Source of the DNA: Streptomyces sp. NBC_01283
GTDB lineage: Bacteria; Actinomycetota; Actinomycetes; Streptomycetales; Streptomycetaceae
Reading direction: 5' to 3'
Length of the DNA stretch: 64,000 nt
Assembly: GCF_041435335.1 (NCBI RefSeq)
Contig: NZ_CP108430.1
Location: 3,888,501-3,952,500 of the forward strand
The notes under the pieces were generated by a model. That model saw only the letters and a list, made by a program, of their open reading frames with translations, made no database searches and was not told the DNA's origin. This document shows, in pieces, positions 1 to 9,680 of the stretch. A program made the position numbers and the translations under genes. Each line of letters opens with the position of its first letter. Within the stretch, counting starts at the first letter, position 1.

Positions 1-2
1 TG

Positions 3-416
3 TTCCTGATCTCGGCGGTGCAGATACTGGGCGCGATCGGGTTCCTCTACGGCGCCGCTGTCGCCAACGACGTCTCCGACAGCGCCGACGAGTTCGGCTT
101 CAACAGCACGAGCGACTTCGGCGACGCAGCCGCCGGCCTGTTCGTGGTCTTCGCGCTCGTCGCCGCGGCGCTGGCCGCCCTGTCGATCACGCTCGGTGTG
201 AAGTTCGGCCGCGGCGCCCAGGGCGTGCGGATCACCACAGTGGTGTACGGCGCGCTCGGCGGCATCCTCGGCCTGATCTACCTCTTCGTCGGCATGGACA
301 CGGGCTTCGCGAGCGCGATCATCTTCCCGCTGATCTGGGTCGTCTTCGCCGTCATCATCACGATCGCCCCGGTCGTGCCGAGCGGCACCGCGTGGTTCAA
401 CCGGCCGCGCTACTGA
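3..416 (+). CDS. Membrane protein, 5'-truncated by window edge
   Basis: The reading frame is open to the left edge, so the real start lies outside the window; a GTG at 18 could be internal. The visible product has about four hydrophobic segments: one at the left edge, one after a short Asp/Ser-rich loop, one following a Lys/Arg-containing turn, and one near the C-terminus ending in a short basic tail (NRPRY). No enzymatic motif is visible. It looks like a small polytopic integral membrane protein of unknown function. It converges on purH, and a strong hairpin follows the stop codon. Confidence 0.75.
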   Translation, partial: FLISAVQILGAIGFLYGAAVANDVSDSADEFGFNSTSDFGDAAAGLFVVFALVAAALAALSITLGVKFGRGAQGVRITTVVYGALGGILGLIYLFVGMDTGFASAIIFPLIWVVFAVIITIAPVVPSGTAWFNRPRY

Positions 417-426
417 GGCACTTCAC

Positions 427-472
427 GGCTGCGGGCCGTGTCCCCCTGTCGAGGGGGGCACGGCCCGCAGCC
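427..472. terminator. Bidirectional terminator between the membrane protein gene and purH
   Basis: A 14-bp perfect outer stem (427-440 with 459-472) continues into an inner C-run/G-run stem, closing on a six-base loop (447-452). It lies between two convergent stop codons and is followed by a short T-rich stretch, so it probably ends transcription from both sides. Confidence 0.8.
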
Positions 473-496
473 TTTGCTCAGCACTCAGCTCAGTGC

Positions 497-2083
497 TCAG
501 TGGAAGAAGTGCCGCGTACCCGTGAAGTACATCGTCACGCCCGCCTTCTTCGCGGCCTCGACGACCAGCTCGTCACGGACCGAACCACCCGGCTGCACCA
601 CGGCCTTGACGCCCGCGGCGGTCAGGATCTCCAGACCGTCGGGGAACGGGAAGAACGCGTCCGACGCGGCGTACGCGCCGTGCGCGCGCTCCTCGCCCGC
701 CCGCTCGACGGCGAGCTTCGCGGAGTCGACGCGGTTGACCTGGCCCATGCCGACGCCGACCGAGGCGCCGTCCTTGGCGAGCAGGATCGCGTTGGACTTC
801 ACCGCGCGCGACGCCTTCCAGGCGAAGGCGAGTTCGGCGAGCTCGCCCGCGTTCAGGGCGTCGCCCGTGGCGAGCGTCCAGTTGGCGGGGTTGTCGCCGT
901 CGGCCTGGAGGCGGTCGGTGACCTGGAGCAGCGCGCCGCCGTCGATCTGCTTACGTTCCCAATTGCTTTCGCGGGCCACCGCGTTGGACGGAGCCTGGTG
1001 GCAGCGCAGGACGCGGATGTTCTTCTTCTTGGTGAGGGCTTCGAGGGCGCCGTCCTCGTACTCCGGCGCGACGATGACCTCGGTGAAGATGTCGGCGACC
1101 TGCTCCGCCATCTCCTTGGAGACCGGGCGGTTCACCGCGATCACACCGCCGAACGCGGAGAGCGGGTCGCAGGCGTGCGCCTTGCGGTGCGCCTCGGCGA
1201 CGTTCGAACCGATCGCGATGCCGCAGGGGTTGGCGTGCTTGATGATCGCGACGCAGGGGTCTTCGTGGTCGTACGCGGCACGGCGCGCGGCGTCCGTGTC
1301 CGTGTAGTTGTTGTACGACATCTCCTTGCCGTGCAGCTGCTCCGCCTCGGCGAGACCGCCGTTGCCGTCGACGTAGAGGGCGGCGCCCTGGTGCGGGTTC
1401 TCGCCGTAGCGCAGGACGTTCTTGCGGGAGTACGCGCTGCCGAGGAACTCGGGGAAGTCGGTGCCGTCCGATGCGTAGTCGTCGGCGAACCAGGAGGCGA
1501 CCGCGAGGTCGTACTCGGCGGTGTGGCGGAACGCCTCGGCGGCCAGGCGCTTGCGGGCGGTCAGGTCGAAACCGCCGTCACGGACGGCGGCGAGCACGTC
1601 GGCGTACCGGTCGGGGCTCGTGATGACCGACACCGAGGGGTGGTTCTTGGCGGCGGCGCGGACCATCGAGGGGCCGCCGATGTCGATCTGCTCGACGCAC
1701 TCGTCGGGCGTCGCGCCGGAGGCGACGGTCGCCTTGAAGGGGTAGAGGTTCACGACGACGAGCTGGAACGGCTCGATGCCGAGCTCGGCGAGCTGGCGCT
1801 GGTGGTCCTCCAGGCGCAGGTCGGCGAGGATCCCGGCGTGCACGCGCGGGTGCAGCGTCTTGACCCGGCCGTCCAGGCACTCGGGGAACCCTGTCAGCTC
1901 CTCGACCTTGGTGACGGGCACCCCGGTGGCGGCGATCTTCGCGGCGGTCGAACCGGTCGAGACGAGCTCGACGCCGGCCTCGTGCAGCCCGCGCGCGAGC
2001 TCCTCGAGCCCGGTCTTGTCATAGACGCTGATGAGCGCGCGCTTGATGGGGCGCTGCGAACCGTGCGTACCTTCGGCGGTCAC
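497..2083 (-). CDS. purH: Bifunctional AICAR formyltransferase / IMP cyclohydrolase
   Basis: This enzyme catalyses the last two steps of purine synthesis: formylation of AICAR with 10-formyl-THF, then ring closure to IMP. The 528-residue length is normal for PurH. The N-terminal MGS-like cyclohydrolase domain (about residues 15-145) begins with the [12 protein letters not shown] segment and contains the STGSTA phosphate-binding stretch. The C-terminal transformylase domain contains [11 protein letters not shown] and the conserved KHANPCG motif with the catalytic Lys-His. The start is GTG at 2083, which overlaps the purN stop as GTGA, so translation of the two genes is probably coupled. The downstream order purN-purH is usual in actinobacteria. 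Confidence 0.97.
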   Translation of the reverse strand: MTAEGTHGSQRPIKRALISVYDKTGLEELARGLHEAGVELVSTGSTAAKIAATGVPVTKVEELTGFPECLDGRVKTLHPRVHAGILADLRLEDHQRQLAELGIEPFQLVVVNLYPFKATVASGATPDECVEQIDIGGPSMVRAAAKNHPSVSVITSPDRYADVLAAVRDGGFDLTARKRLAAEAFRHTAEYDLAVASWFADDYASDGTDFPEFLGSAYSRKNVLRYGENPHQGAALYVDGNGGLAEAEQLHGKEMSYNNYTDTDAARRAAYDHEDPCVAIIKHANPCGIAIGSNVAEAHRKAHACDPLSAFGGVIAVNRPVSKEMAEQVADIFTEVIVAPEYEDGALEALTKKKNIRVLRCHQAPSNAVARESNWERKQIDGGALLQVTDRLQADGDNPANWTLATGDALNAGELAELAFAWKASRAVKSNAILLAKDGASVGVGMGQVNRVDSAKLAVERAGEERAHGAYAASDAFFPFPDGLEILTAAGVKAVVQPGGSVRDELVVEAAKKAGVTMYFTGTRHFFH

Positions 2084-2709
2084 GGGATAAGTACCTTTCG
2101 TCCCTCAATGCGGTAGCCGTTGCGGGCCAGACGCCCCACGACATCGACGAGCAGCCTTCGCTCGACTTCCTTGATGCGCTCGTGCAGAGCGCTCTCGTCG
2201 TCCTCGTCCCCGACCGGGACCACGCCCTGGGCGATGATCGGGCCGGTGTCGACGCCGTCGTCGACGAAGTGGACGGTGCATCCCGTGACCTTCGCGCCGT
2301 ACGCGAGCGCGTCGCGCACACCGTGGGCCCCCGGGAAGCTGGGCAGCAGGGCGGGGTGCGTGTTGACGAACCGCCCGCCGAACCGTGCGAGGAATCGCTT
2401 CCCCACGATCTTCATGAACCCGGCCGACACGACCAGATCGGGCTCGTACGCGGCGGTCGCCTCGGCGAGAGCCGCGTCCCATTCGTCGCGCGTCGCGTGG
2501 TCCTTCACCCGGCAGACGAAGGTGGGAATCCCGGCGAGCTCGGCACGCTCCAGGCCGGCGATGCCGTCGCGGTCGGCGCCGACCGCGACGATCTCGGCGC
2601 CGTAGCCGGCCGTCCCGTCCGTCGCGATCTTGTCGAGCAGAGCCTGCAGATTCGTGCCTGATCCGGAGACCAGCACGACCAGGCGCTTGGCCACAGGGCT
2701 CTTGGCCAC
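2080..2709 (-). CDS. purN: Phosphoribosylglycinamide formyltransferase (GAR transformylase)
   Basis: PurN transfers a formyl group from 10-formyl-THF to GAR in step three of purine synthesis. I chose the GTG at 2709 because GAGAAAGGG lies just upstream and because it gives 209 residues, normal for PurN; the open frame continues further upstream but has no family similarity there. [12 protein letters not shown] binds phosphate at the N-terminus. [15 protein letters not shown] carries the catalytic Asn and His, and the following [14 protein letters not shown] carries the catalytic Asp. The gene ends inside the purH start codon, indicating a two-gene operon. Confidence 0.96.
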   Translation of the reverse strand: MAKSPVAKRLVVLVSGSGTNLQALLDKIATDGTAGYGAEIVAVGADRDGIAGLERAELAGIPTFVCRVKDHATRDEWDAALAEATAAYEPDLVVSAGFMKIVGKRFLARFGGRFVNTHPALLPSFPGAHGVRDALAYGAKVTGCTVHFVDDGVDTGPIIAQGVVPVGDEDDESALHERIKEVERRLLVDVVGRLARNGYRIEGRKVLIP

Positions 2710-2965
2710 AGCGGGGCCCTTTCTCGGGAGGTGCGTCTTTGTAGGGTCGTACAAAGGCTTCGCCCCCAGCGATACGGGGAACTCTACGAAGCGGCCGACC
2801 GTCAGCAACGATACCGGCACACGGTGCGGCCCCTCACGGGACGGGGGCGCGGCCGGAAGGTAGCGTCTGCACCAAGACGTCACACCGTCCAGAAACTCGC
2901 CGGACAAGCTCGCCAGTCAAGCTCGTCAGCCGGGCCCGCTCGACCAAGGGGAAGACGCACACCTG

Positions 2966-3811
2966 ATGCCGGACCGTAGCCTCCGCCTCCCGCTGTCCTT
3001 CGCGTTCGGACTGACGCACGCAGGGGAGCGCGGCTCGACGCTGCTGCGCGACGGCCGCCCGTCGTCCTTGCCGCAGGACTCCCAGGACTCACAGGACGCC
3101 TCGGGCAGCTCCGGCGACTCCGGGAAGAAGTCCGGTAAGCCCGGGAAGAGGTCCGGGGAGAACGACGACAATCCCTTCGCGCCACCGCCGGAGGGGACCC
3201 CTGACCAGCCGTGGCGGCCCCGGCCTGGCAACGGCGGCGACCACCCGGACGGCCAGGGCCACTCCCCCTGGGGCAGCCAGTGGAGCGACCGGCAGCCCGG
3301 CCGCTCCCAGGGCGGCGGCTTCGGCGAGCGTCCCGGCAAGGAGGGCGGGGGCCAGGGCCCCGACGGACCCTCCGGGCCCGGCTCCGGCATGCGCTGGGAC
3401 CCGACCGACCCGGCCCAGCGCCGCGCTCGCTACGCCCTGCTCTCCGGCATGTGGGCCTTCTTCTTCGCACTCTTCGGCTGGCGGTACGTGGCCCTGCTCC
3501 TGGGCGCGCTCGCGCTGAACTGGGGCATCAGCTCGCTGCGGGCGAAGCCGAAGCAGCCGGACCCGACGGCGCCCGCCACCCAGCAGCCCGCGGCCGATCC
3601 GGCGAGCACGAAGCCGCAGCGGACGGCGGCGATCAGCGGCCTGGTGACGGCTTCGCTGGCCCTGGCGATGGTGGCGGCGACGTTCGCCGCGCAGCTGGTG
3701 TACCGCGACTACTACACGTGCGTGAGCGACGCCCTCACCAGCCAGTCGAAGCAACAGTGCAACGACCTCCTGCCGAAGCAGCTGCGGCCCTTGCTGGGCG
3801 AACGCGACTGA
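2966..3811 (+). CDS. DUF4190-like membrane protein with long disordered N-terminus
   Basis: The product is 281 residues. The first roughly 145 are disordered and rich in Gly, Ser, Pro, Asp and Gln (repeats such as QDSQDSQD). Two membrane spans follow, around residues 152-185 and 213-240, separated by a Pro/Ala/Lys linker. A C-terminal segment carries two Cys ([10 protein letters not shown] and QQCNDLL) and probably faces outward. The two-span layout with [20 protein letters not shown] resembles DUF4190-type proteins. ATG 2966 has AAGGGGAAG upstream; starts further downstream are possible. It is transcribed divergently from purN. Function is unknown. Confidence 0.75.
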   Translation: MPDRSLRLPLSFAFGLTHAGERGSTLLRDGRPSSLPQDSQDSQDASGSSGDSGKKSGKPGKRSGENDDNPFAPPPEGTPDQPWRPRPGNGGDHPDGQGHSPWGSQWSDRQPGRSQGGGFGERPGKEGGGQGPDGPSGPGSGMRWDPTDPAQRRARYALLSGMWAFFFALFGWRYVALLLGALALNWGISSLRAKPKQPDPTAPATQQPAADPASTKPQRTAAISGLVTASLALAMVAATFAAQLVYRDYYTCVSDALTSQSKQQCNDLLPKQLRPLLGERD

Positions 3812-3883
3812 TTCCGGCCGGGGCCCGGCTCCGTGTTCTCGGCCACCGCTGCGCGGTGGATCGATCCTTACCTCCCACCCGCG

Positions 3884-3938
3884 CGATTGCCCGGTGGGGT
3901 GACGTGCGAGCCCGATTGCCCGGTGGGGTGACGTGCGA
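3884..3938. repeat. Two tandem 26-bp direct repeats in the intergenic gap
   Basis: The 26-bp unit at 3884-3909 recurs exactly at 3913-3938 with a period of 29 bp. The repeat contains CCGGTGGGGTGACGTGCG. It lies between convergent genes, downstream of the membrane protein and of the DUF6350 gene. No coding potential or hairpin stands out. Confidence 0.85.
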
Positions 3939-4042
3939 CGGCCCGCAGCCTCCCGTCCGTAAGGGGCTCGGGCTCCACCCAGGCGTCCTCGCCCCTCATG
4001 CCGGTCGGCTTCCCGATGCTCGCTGCCCCTAGCCCCCCCCGG

Positions 4043-5656
4043 CTAAGCCCCCGGCGGCCGTTCCTTCTTGGTCGCGTCTCTGAGGGCTGCCCAGCGGGCC
4101 TCCCGGGAGGCTTCGTCGTGCCAGTCCGTCATGCCCCAGTCCGTCGTGTCGCCCACCGGCGTGTGCGGCAGGAAGTCGTACGGCTCGAACGGTTCCGGGG
4201 CCGAGGGCTCCGAAGGCGGTGGAGGGCTGTTTCGGCGGCTCGGGAGGCGCAGGTCAGGGGCGCGGAGCCGCGGGCGGGGCAGGCGCGGCTTCGGCAGGCG
4301 CAGGGTGGGCCATGTCCAGCGCGGGATGGGCCACGTCCAGCGCGGTGTGGTCCGGCGGGTCCTCAGGCGCCAGGCCCGTACCAGCAGGGCGCCCGGCACG
4401 CCCACCACCGCCGTCCACCCCAGCGCCGCCGCCCCCGTCTGCCACCACACCGGCCCGAAGTCGGCCAGGGCGGCCACCCCCATCGGGCCACCCGCCAGCG
4501 CCGCGAGCCCCGCGAGAGCCGCCCCGCACACCGCCGCCGCCCCCACGGCGACCAGCGCCGTCCGCCTCCGTGACCATGCCTCGCCCCGCTCCCCTACGAC
4601 GGGCGCCGCCGCCCCGGCCGTGAACCTCGCGACCGCGAACGCCGCCGCCAGCGGCACCGCACCCGCCGCCCACGTCAACGGCGACCCGGGCCCCTCCGCG
4701 GGCACCGCCGCGAGCAGGGGGAACGCCGGCAGCATCGGGCCCCCGCTCACGGCGAGCGGCCCCGCCACACCTCCCGTGCCGAGCGCGAAGCCCGGGCCGA
4801 GGCCGTACGCCGCGCCCCACACCGCCGCGTTCGGCACCAGCGCCACGGCAAGCAGGAGCACCGCGAAGCGGCCCGACCACACGTCCGTGACCTGCGCGAA
4901 CGACGCCCTCGCCAGTCCGCCGTGCAGGGCGAGCGACACCGCGACCAGGAGCGCTCCCCCGCCGACGAGCACCACCGCCCCGGCCGCTCCGGCCCGCGTG
5001 ACGGCGCGGACGTGCCGGCGCAGGAAGAAGGGACGTACGGCTGCGGGCAGCGTGCGCAGGCCGACCCGGACCACGCCCGGCAGCGGCTCCCGGGGGCGGC
5101 CGATCGCCGTCCACACCCCCACCGCCGCCGCACCCGCCACGACCAGCGGCAGGTGCAGGGCCGTGCTCGGCCATGACGGCCGCAGCTCACCCCCGGCCGC
5201 GTACAGCGTCGCGGCGGCGGCGACCAGGAGGTAGCCGCCGACCACCCCGCACCACGCGGTCCGCGGCGCCATCCCCCGTTCCTCCGGGTCCGCCGCGTCC
5301 CGCGCCGCCCGGTGCGCGAGCCAGCCCGGCAGCGCCATCAGGAGCAGGGGCGTGACGCCGACCGGCGCCGGGGCCCCGGAGAGCGTGTCCGTCCTGACCA
5401 GCTCTACGCCATGGGCGATCAGCCACACCGAGGCCGCGACGTGGAGCGCCCCGTCGGGCCCGCTGTCCGGATAGGGCGAGCTGATCCAGAGGACCATCAC
5501 CAGGACGGCGCACGAGCCCAGGCCGAGCCCGGCCGCGACGGCCCCTCCGAACAGGCACGTCCCCAGTCCGGGTGAGCGGTCCCGGAACCGCTCGACCAGC
5601 GGCTTCAGGGGCGGCAACGGTGAGGTGCGATCGGTGATTTGAGTCACACCCGCCAT
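4043..5656 (-). CDS. DUF6350 family multispanning membrane protein
   Basis: The product is 537 residues with roughly eleven hydrophobic segments spread over residues 30-420. A hydrophilic C-terminal tail is rich in Pro/Arg/Trp repeats ([23 protein letters not shown]) and Pro/Glu. The sequence pattern and the position beside purN match the actinobacterial DUF6350 family, sometimes labelled PerM-like cell division protein. That label is from homology; nothing in the sequence proves a role in division. ATG 5656 is preceded by TTGGGAGC. The gene is divergent from the XRE/sigma-like regulator. Confidence 0.85.
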   Translation of the reverse strand: MAGVTQITDRTSPLPPLKPLVERFRDRSPGLGTCLFGGAVAAGLGLGSCAVLVMVLWISSPYPDSGPDGALHVAASVWLIAHGVELVRTDTLSGAPAPVGVTPLLLMALPGWLAHRAARDAADPEERGMAPRTAWCGVVGGYLLVAAAATLYAAGGELRPSWPSTALHLPLVVAGAAAVGVWTAIGRPREPLPGVVRVGLRTLPAAVRPFFLRRHVRAVTRAGAAGAVVLVGGGALLVAVSLALHGGLARASFAQVTDVWSGRFAVLLLAVALVPNAAVWGAAYGLGPGFALGTGGVAGPLAVSGGPMLPAFPLLAAVPAEGPGSPLTWAAGAVPLAAAFAVARFTAGAAAPVVGERGEAWSRRRTALVAVGAAAVCGAALAGLAALAGGPMGVAALADFGPVWWQTGAAALGWTAVVGVPGALLVRAWRLRTRRTTPRWTWPIPRWTWPTLRLPKPRLPRPRLRAPDLRLPSRRNSPPPPSEPSAPEPFEPYDFLPHTPVGDTTDWGMTDWHDEASREARWAALRDATKKERPPGA

Positions 5657-5806
5657 GCTCCCAACGACACGCGCTTTCTCCCCGTAACAGGCGAATACCC
5701 GATGTGTCGCTCAAGATACGTTTATGTACTTTTTCGTACGACGGATCAGCCGCGCCCCGCTGCCCGCCGCACGAAGGCCCACGGCCAACGGCGCGGAGAG
5801 TCCGAC

Positions 5807-7072
5807 ATGACCCAGAGCCCTGCCGCCCCCAAGCGCTCGACCCCGGTCGGGCAGGGGGGAGCCCCTTCGTTGCCGACCCCGAAGGAACGCCGCCGCCTGC
5901 GCGAGGCGAAGCACCTGAGCCAGGCGGAGGTCGCCGCGAAGGTGGGCGTCACCCGGGAGACGGTCCGCTCCTGGGAATCGGGGCGCTCGACGCCGCGCGG
6001 CCGCAAACGCGACACCTACGCGAAGCTGCTCGCCGAGATCGCGAACGAGCAGACCGTCTCGGATTCCGGCCCGGGCAGACGTGCCGCACGGCGCCCCAGC
6101 TGGGCCCGGGACATGGCCCCCACCGTCGACACCAAGGACGGCAAGGCCCCCGCGCGCATCCCCGTGGGCGCGGCGATGAACGGCCACACCCGGCCCGAGC
6201 CGGTGGTGCGGGCCACCCCAGCTGCCGCCGAGGCCGCCCCTCAGACAGCGCGGGAGTCCGGGCCCACCACTGTGGCGACCCCCGCCGAAGCCTTCGACAT
6301 GCTCTGCGCGACCTGCGCCCCCGGCCTCGTACGCCAGACGTACCTGCTCACCGGCCGCCGCACCCTCGCCCAGGAATCCGTCGAGCGCGCCTTCCAGCTC
6401 GCCTGGCAGCGCTGGCCCGAGGTCGCCGTGGACCGCGACCCGGCGGGCTGGGTGCGCGCGGCTGCGTACGAGTACGCGATGTCCCCCTGGCACCGCCTGC
6501 GCCCGGCCCACCGGCAGCCCGACGCACCGCCCGCCGAAGCGGCCGACCGCGCCTTCCTCAAGGTGCTGATGAGCCTGCCGCCCGCACAGCGCCGCACCTT
6601 GCTGCTCTACGACGGCGTCGGGCTCGACCTGCCCGAGACCGCGGCCGAGACGGAGGCGAGCACGCCCGCGGCGGCCAACCGGCTGCTGCACGCGCGCGAG
6701 GCGCTCGCCGAGAAGCTCCCCGACCTCGCGGCGACACCCGAAGCCCTGCACCAGCGCCTCGGCGAAATGTGCGGCGCGGAGAAACTGCGGCCCCCGAACG
6801 CGGTCCGGGTCCGCACCGGGAGCGAGCACCGCGCCCGGTTCTGGACCCGCGCGGCGATCGCCTTCACCGCCCTGATCGTCGGCGCGACGGCCCTCACCCT
6901 GCGAACGGCCCCCACGCACTACGAGCCGCCCCAGGCCCCGGGCAAGGCCATCAGCGGAGTACCGCCCCGCATGGGCCCCGGCCACCTGACGTACGCGGAC
7001 CAGATCCTCCACAAGAAGCTCCGCGAGGACCTGTCGAGCGGCCCGGAGAGACTGACGCCAATGGCGAAATAA
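5807..7072 (+). CDS. XRE helix-turn-helix / sigma-70-like fusion regulator with C-terminal membrane segment
   Basis: The start is ATG 5807 with GCGGAGAG a few bases upstream. An XRE-type helix-turn-helix lies near residues 25-65 (LREAKHLSQAEVAAKVGVTRETVRSWESG). A central part (about residues 160-310) resembles ECF sigma regions 2 and 4: a DPAGWVRAAAYEYA region, then AFLKVLMSLPPAQRRTLLLYDGVGLDLPETAAE followed by a helix-turn-helix-like segment. One hydrophobic segment (AAIAFTALIVGATALTL) near residue 360 probably anchors the protein, leaving an outward tail of about 45 residues. This architecture suggests a membrane-tethered DNA-binding regulator. Target genes cannot be told from sequence. Confidence 0.82.
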   Translation: MTQSPAAPKRSTPVGQGGAPSLPTPKERRRLREAKHLSQAEVAAKVGVTRETVRSWESGRSTPRGRKRDTYAKLLAEIANEQTVSDSGPGRRAARRPSWARDMAPTVDTKDGKAPARIPVGAAMNGHTRPEPVVRATPAAAEAAPQTARESGPTTVATPAEAFDMLCATCAPGLVRQTYLLTGRRTLAQESVERAFQLAWQRWPEVAVDRDPAGWVRAAAYEYAMSPWHRLRPAHRQPDAPPAEAADRAFLKVLMSLPPAQRRTLLLYDGVGLDLPETAAETEASTPAAANRLLHAREALAEKLPDLAATPEALHQRLGEMCGAEKLRPPNAVRVRTGSEHRARFWTRAAIAFTALIVGATALTLRTAPTHYEPPQAPGKAISGVPPRMGPGHLTYADQILHKKLREDLSSGPERLTPMAK

Positions 7073-7140
7073 GCCGCGCCCCTTAAGGGGTGCGGGGAAC
7101 TGCGCGACCAGCCACGGCCGGCCTGCAGGTCACAACGAAC

Positions 7141-7188
7141 GAACAGTGGGCCCGCACCTCTCATAAGAGAGGTGCGGGCCCACTGTTC
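7141..7188. terminator. Perfect 22-bp stem terminator between convergent genes
   Basis: Positions 7141-7162 pair perfectly with 7167-7188 around an ATAA loop. The hairpin lies between the convergent regulator gene and sucD, so it probably stops transcription from both sides. There is no long T-run, which is common for Streptomyces terminators. Confidence 0.88.
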
Positions 7189-7205
7189 AAACGGTTCAGG
7201 CAAAC

Positions 7206-8090
7206 TCAGCCCGCGAGAATCGCCCGCGCGAGCTTCGCCGTCTCGGTCGGCGTCTTGCCGACCTTGACGCCGGCGGCCTCAAGGGCCTCCTTCTTGGCGG
7301 CGGCCGTGCCGGAGGACCCGGAGACGATGGCGCCGGCGTGGCCCATGGTCTTGCCCTCGGGCGCGGTGAAGCCGGCGACGTAGCCGACGACCGGCTTCGT
7401 CACGTTGGCCTTGATGTAGTCCGCCGCACGCTCCTCGGCGTCGCCGCCGATCTCACCGATCATGACGATCAGGTCGGTGTCGGGGTCGGCCTCGAACGCC
7501 TCGAGGGCGTCGATGTGCGTCGTGCCGATGACCGGGTCGCCACCGATGCCGACGGCCGACGAGAAGCCGATGTCACGGAGCTCGTACATCATCTGGTACG
7601 TCAGCGTGCCGGACTTCGAGACCAGGCCGATGCGGCCCGGCTTCGTGATGTCGCCCGGGATGATGCCGGCGTTCGACTGGCCCGGGGTGATGAGACCGGG
7701 GCAGTTCGGGCCGATGATGCGGGTCTTGTTGCCCTTCGACTTCGCGTACGCCCAGAAGGCGGCGGAGTCGTGGACGGCGATGCCCTCGGTGATGACGACC
7801 GCGAGGGGGATCTCGGCGTCGATCGCCTCGACGACGGCGGCCTTGGAGAAGGCCGGCGGCACGAAGAGGACGGACACGTTGGCGCCCGTGGCCTCCATGG
7901 CCTCCTTGACCGAGCCGAAGACCGGTACCTCGGTGCCGTCGAAGTCGACCTTGGTGCCCGCCTTGCGCGGGTTCACGCCGCCGACGATGTTCGTGCCGTC
8001 ACCGAGCATGAGCTTGGTGTGCTTCATGCCCGTGGCACCGGTCATGCCCTGGACGATGACCTTGCTGTCCTTGTTGAGGAAGATAGCCAT
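7206..8090 (-). CDS. sucD: Succinyl-CoA ligase (ADP-forming) alpha subunit
   Basis: SucD forms the catalytic alpha subunit of succinyl-CoA synthetase in the TCA cycle, pairing with SucC. The 294-residue length is normal. A CoA-binding Rossmann domain at the N-terminus carries VQGMTGATG. The ligase domain contains GPNCPGLI and ends with [13 protein letters not shown], where His251 is the residue that becomes phosphorylated. The gene lies 21 bp downstream of sucC and is clearly co-transcribed with it. Confidence 0.97.
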   Translation of the reverse strand: MAIFLNKDSKVIVQGMTGATGMKHTKLMLGDGTNIVGGVNPRKAGTKVDFDGTEVPVFGSVKEAMEATGANVSVLFVPPAFSKAAVVEAIDAEIPLAVVITEGIAVHDSAAFWAYAKSKGNKTRIIGPNCPGLITPGQSNAGIIPGDITKPGRIGLVSKSGTLTYQMMYELRDIGFSSAVGIGGDPVIGTTHIDALEAFEADPDTDLIVMIGEIGGDAEERAADYIKANVTKPVVGYVAGFTAPEGKTMGHAGAIVSGSSGTAAAKKEALEAAGVKVGKTPTETAKLARAILAG

Positions 8091-8111
8091 GGCTGTTCTG
8101 TCCCTCGTCCC

Positions 8112-9290
8112 TTACTTCGCGGCCGCGAGCTCGGCGGCCTTGTCGGCCGCGCCGTCCATGGTGTCCACGCGCTGCACGAGCGGGTGGTTGGCGTCGCTCA
8201 GGATCTTGCGACCCAGCTCCGCGTTGTTGCCGTCGAGACGCACGACCAGGGGCTTGGTGACTTCCTCGCCCTTGGACTTGAGGAGCTCGAGCGCCTGCAC
8301 GATGCCGTTGGCGACCTCGTCACAGGCGGTGATGCCACCGAAGACGTTGACGAAGACGGACTTGACGTCCGGGTCGCCGAGGATGATCTCCAGGCCGTTC
8401 GCCATGACCTCGGCCGAAGCGCCGCCGCCGATGTCGAGGAAGTTGGCCGGCTTGACGTTGTTGTGCGCCTCACCGGCGTACGCGACGACGTCCAGGGTGC
8501 TCATGACGAGACCCGCGCCGTTGCCGATGATGCCGACCTCGCCGTCGAGCTTCACGTAGTTGAGGTTCTTGGCCTTGGCGGCAGCCTCGAGCGGGTTGGC
8601 TGCGTCCTTGTCCTCAAGAGCCTCGTGGTCCGCCTGGCGGAAGTCGGCGTTCTCGTCGAGCGAGACCTTGCCGTCCAGCGCCAGGATGCGGCCGTCCTTG
8701 GTCTTGACCAGCGGGTTCACCTCGACGAGGAGCGCGTCCTCGGCGACGAAGGTGTCCCACAGGGTCACCATGGCCTCGGCGACACCCTCGGCCACCTCGG
8801 CCGGGAACTTCGCCTGGGCCACGATCTCGCGGGCCTTCTCGATGTTCACGCCTTCGACGGCGTTGACCGGGACCTTCGCGAGGGCCTCGGGGGTCTTCTC
8901 CGCGACCTCCTCGATGTCCATGCCGCCCTGCACCGACGCCATGGCGAGGAAGGTGCGGTTGGTGCGGTCGAGGAGGTACGAGACGTAGTACTCCGACTCG
9001 ATCTCCGGGGACAGCTCGGCGATCATCACCTTGTGGACCGTGTGGCCCTTGATGTCCATCCCGAGGATGTCCGTCGCGCGAGCGACGGCCTCGTCCGGGG
9101 TGTCGGCCAGCTTCACGCCGCCGGCCTTGCCGCGGCCACCGACCTTCACCTGTGCCTTGACAACCGACTTGCCGCCCAGCTTCTCGGTGGCCTCGCGCGC
9201 CGCCTCAGGCGTGTCGATGACTTCACCGGCCAGCACCGGTACACCGTGCTTGGCGAAGAGGTCCCTCGCCTGGTACTCGAACAGGTCCAC
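8112..9290 (-). CDS. sucC: Succinyl-CoA ligase (ADP-forming) beta subunit
   Basis: SucC is the nucleotide-binding beta subunit of succinyl-CoA synthetase. I chose GTG 9290, giving [16 protein letters not shown], the standard SucC N-terminus. AAAAGGGACGG lies upstream, and the product is 392 residues, typical of the family. The ATP-grasp domain includes [19 protein letters not shown]. The C-terminal ligase-CoA domain includes [14 protein letters not shown] and [16 protein letters not shown]. First gene of the sucCD operon. Confidence 0.97.
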   Translation of the reverse strand: MDLFEYQARDLFAKHGVPVLAGEVIDTPEAAREATEKLGGKSVVKAQVKVGGRGKAGGVKLADTPDEAVARATDILGMDIKGHTVHKVMIAELSPEIESEYYVSYLLDRTNRTFLAMASVQGGMDIEEVAEKTPEALAKVPVNAVEGVNIEKAREIVAQAKFPAEVAEGVAEAMVTLWDTFVAEDALLVEVNPLVKTKDGRILALDGKVSLDENADFRQADHEALEDKDAANPLEAAAKAKNLNYVKLDGEVGIIGNGAGLVMSTLDVVAYAGEAHNNVKPANFLDIGGGASAEVMANGLEIILGDPDVKSVFVNVFGGITACDEVANGIVQALELLKSKGEEVTKPLVVRLDGNNAELGRKILSDANHPLVQRVDTMDGAADKAAELAAAK

Positions 9291-9487
9291 GCGCGTCCGT
9301 CCCTTTTCCGTGATCTCGCTGCGATCTCGCTGCTTTGTGGTCAGCTGTCTGCGTGGGCGTGCCGCGGAGGGCAACGTGACTGCGCTGTCACAAGGGAGGC
9401 GTAGGACGGAGTCCGGTACGCGGCATGTCCGTCTCGCAGGTTATCGCCGTGGGCCGTAGGTCCCTAAATCGCAGATCACATTTGGGC

Positions 9488-9503
9488 GGTGATGACTGTC
9501 ACA
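9488..9503. promoter_or_regulatory. Candidate Crp-type palindrome upstream of sucCD
   Basis: The site reads GTGA-N6-TCAC (9489-9502), a perfect four-base inverted repeat at the spacing of the classic TGTGA-N6-TCACA Crp box. It lies about 198 bp upstream of the sucC start within the 386-bp gene-free stretch 9291-9676. The assignment is a motif match only. The rest of that stretch holds no visible gene, apart from the 15-bp repeats at its right end. Confidence 0.4.
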
Positions 9504-9615
9504 GATCGCGGGGCCGGGCAGGGGGAGGGCGGCCCCTGGGGTGACAGGGACCGCCCGTTTGCGCCTGTTACTGCTGGTACAGCTCGTGCCGCCGCATGAG
9601 CTGAATCTTTCCGCT

Positions 9616-9680
9616 GTCAGGCTTTGCGCCGTCAGGCTTTGCGCCGTCAGGCTTTGCGCCGTCAGGCTTTGCGCCGTCAG
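9616..9680. repeat. Four tandem 15-bp repeats abutting a stop codon
   Basis: The unit GTCAGGCTTTGCGCC occurs four times without change (9616-9675), followed by GTCAG to 9680. The array runs directly into the TGA of the minus-strand secreted protein gene. On that strand each unit carries a TGA in the same frame as the gene's stop, giving a series of in-frame stop codons. Confidence 0.95.

Noticed and set aside
392..2116. Long open frame of 574 codons on the plus strand opposite purH
   Set aside because: It lies exactly opposite a certain purH gene; its Arg/Ala/Val/Gly composition is that of a shadow frame in high-GC DNA.
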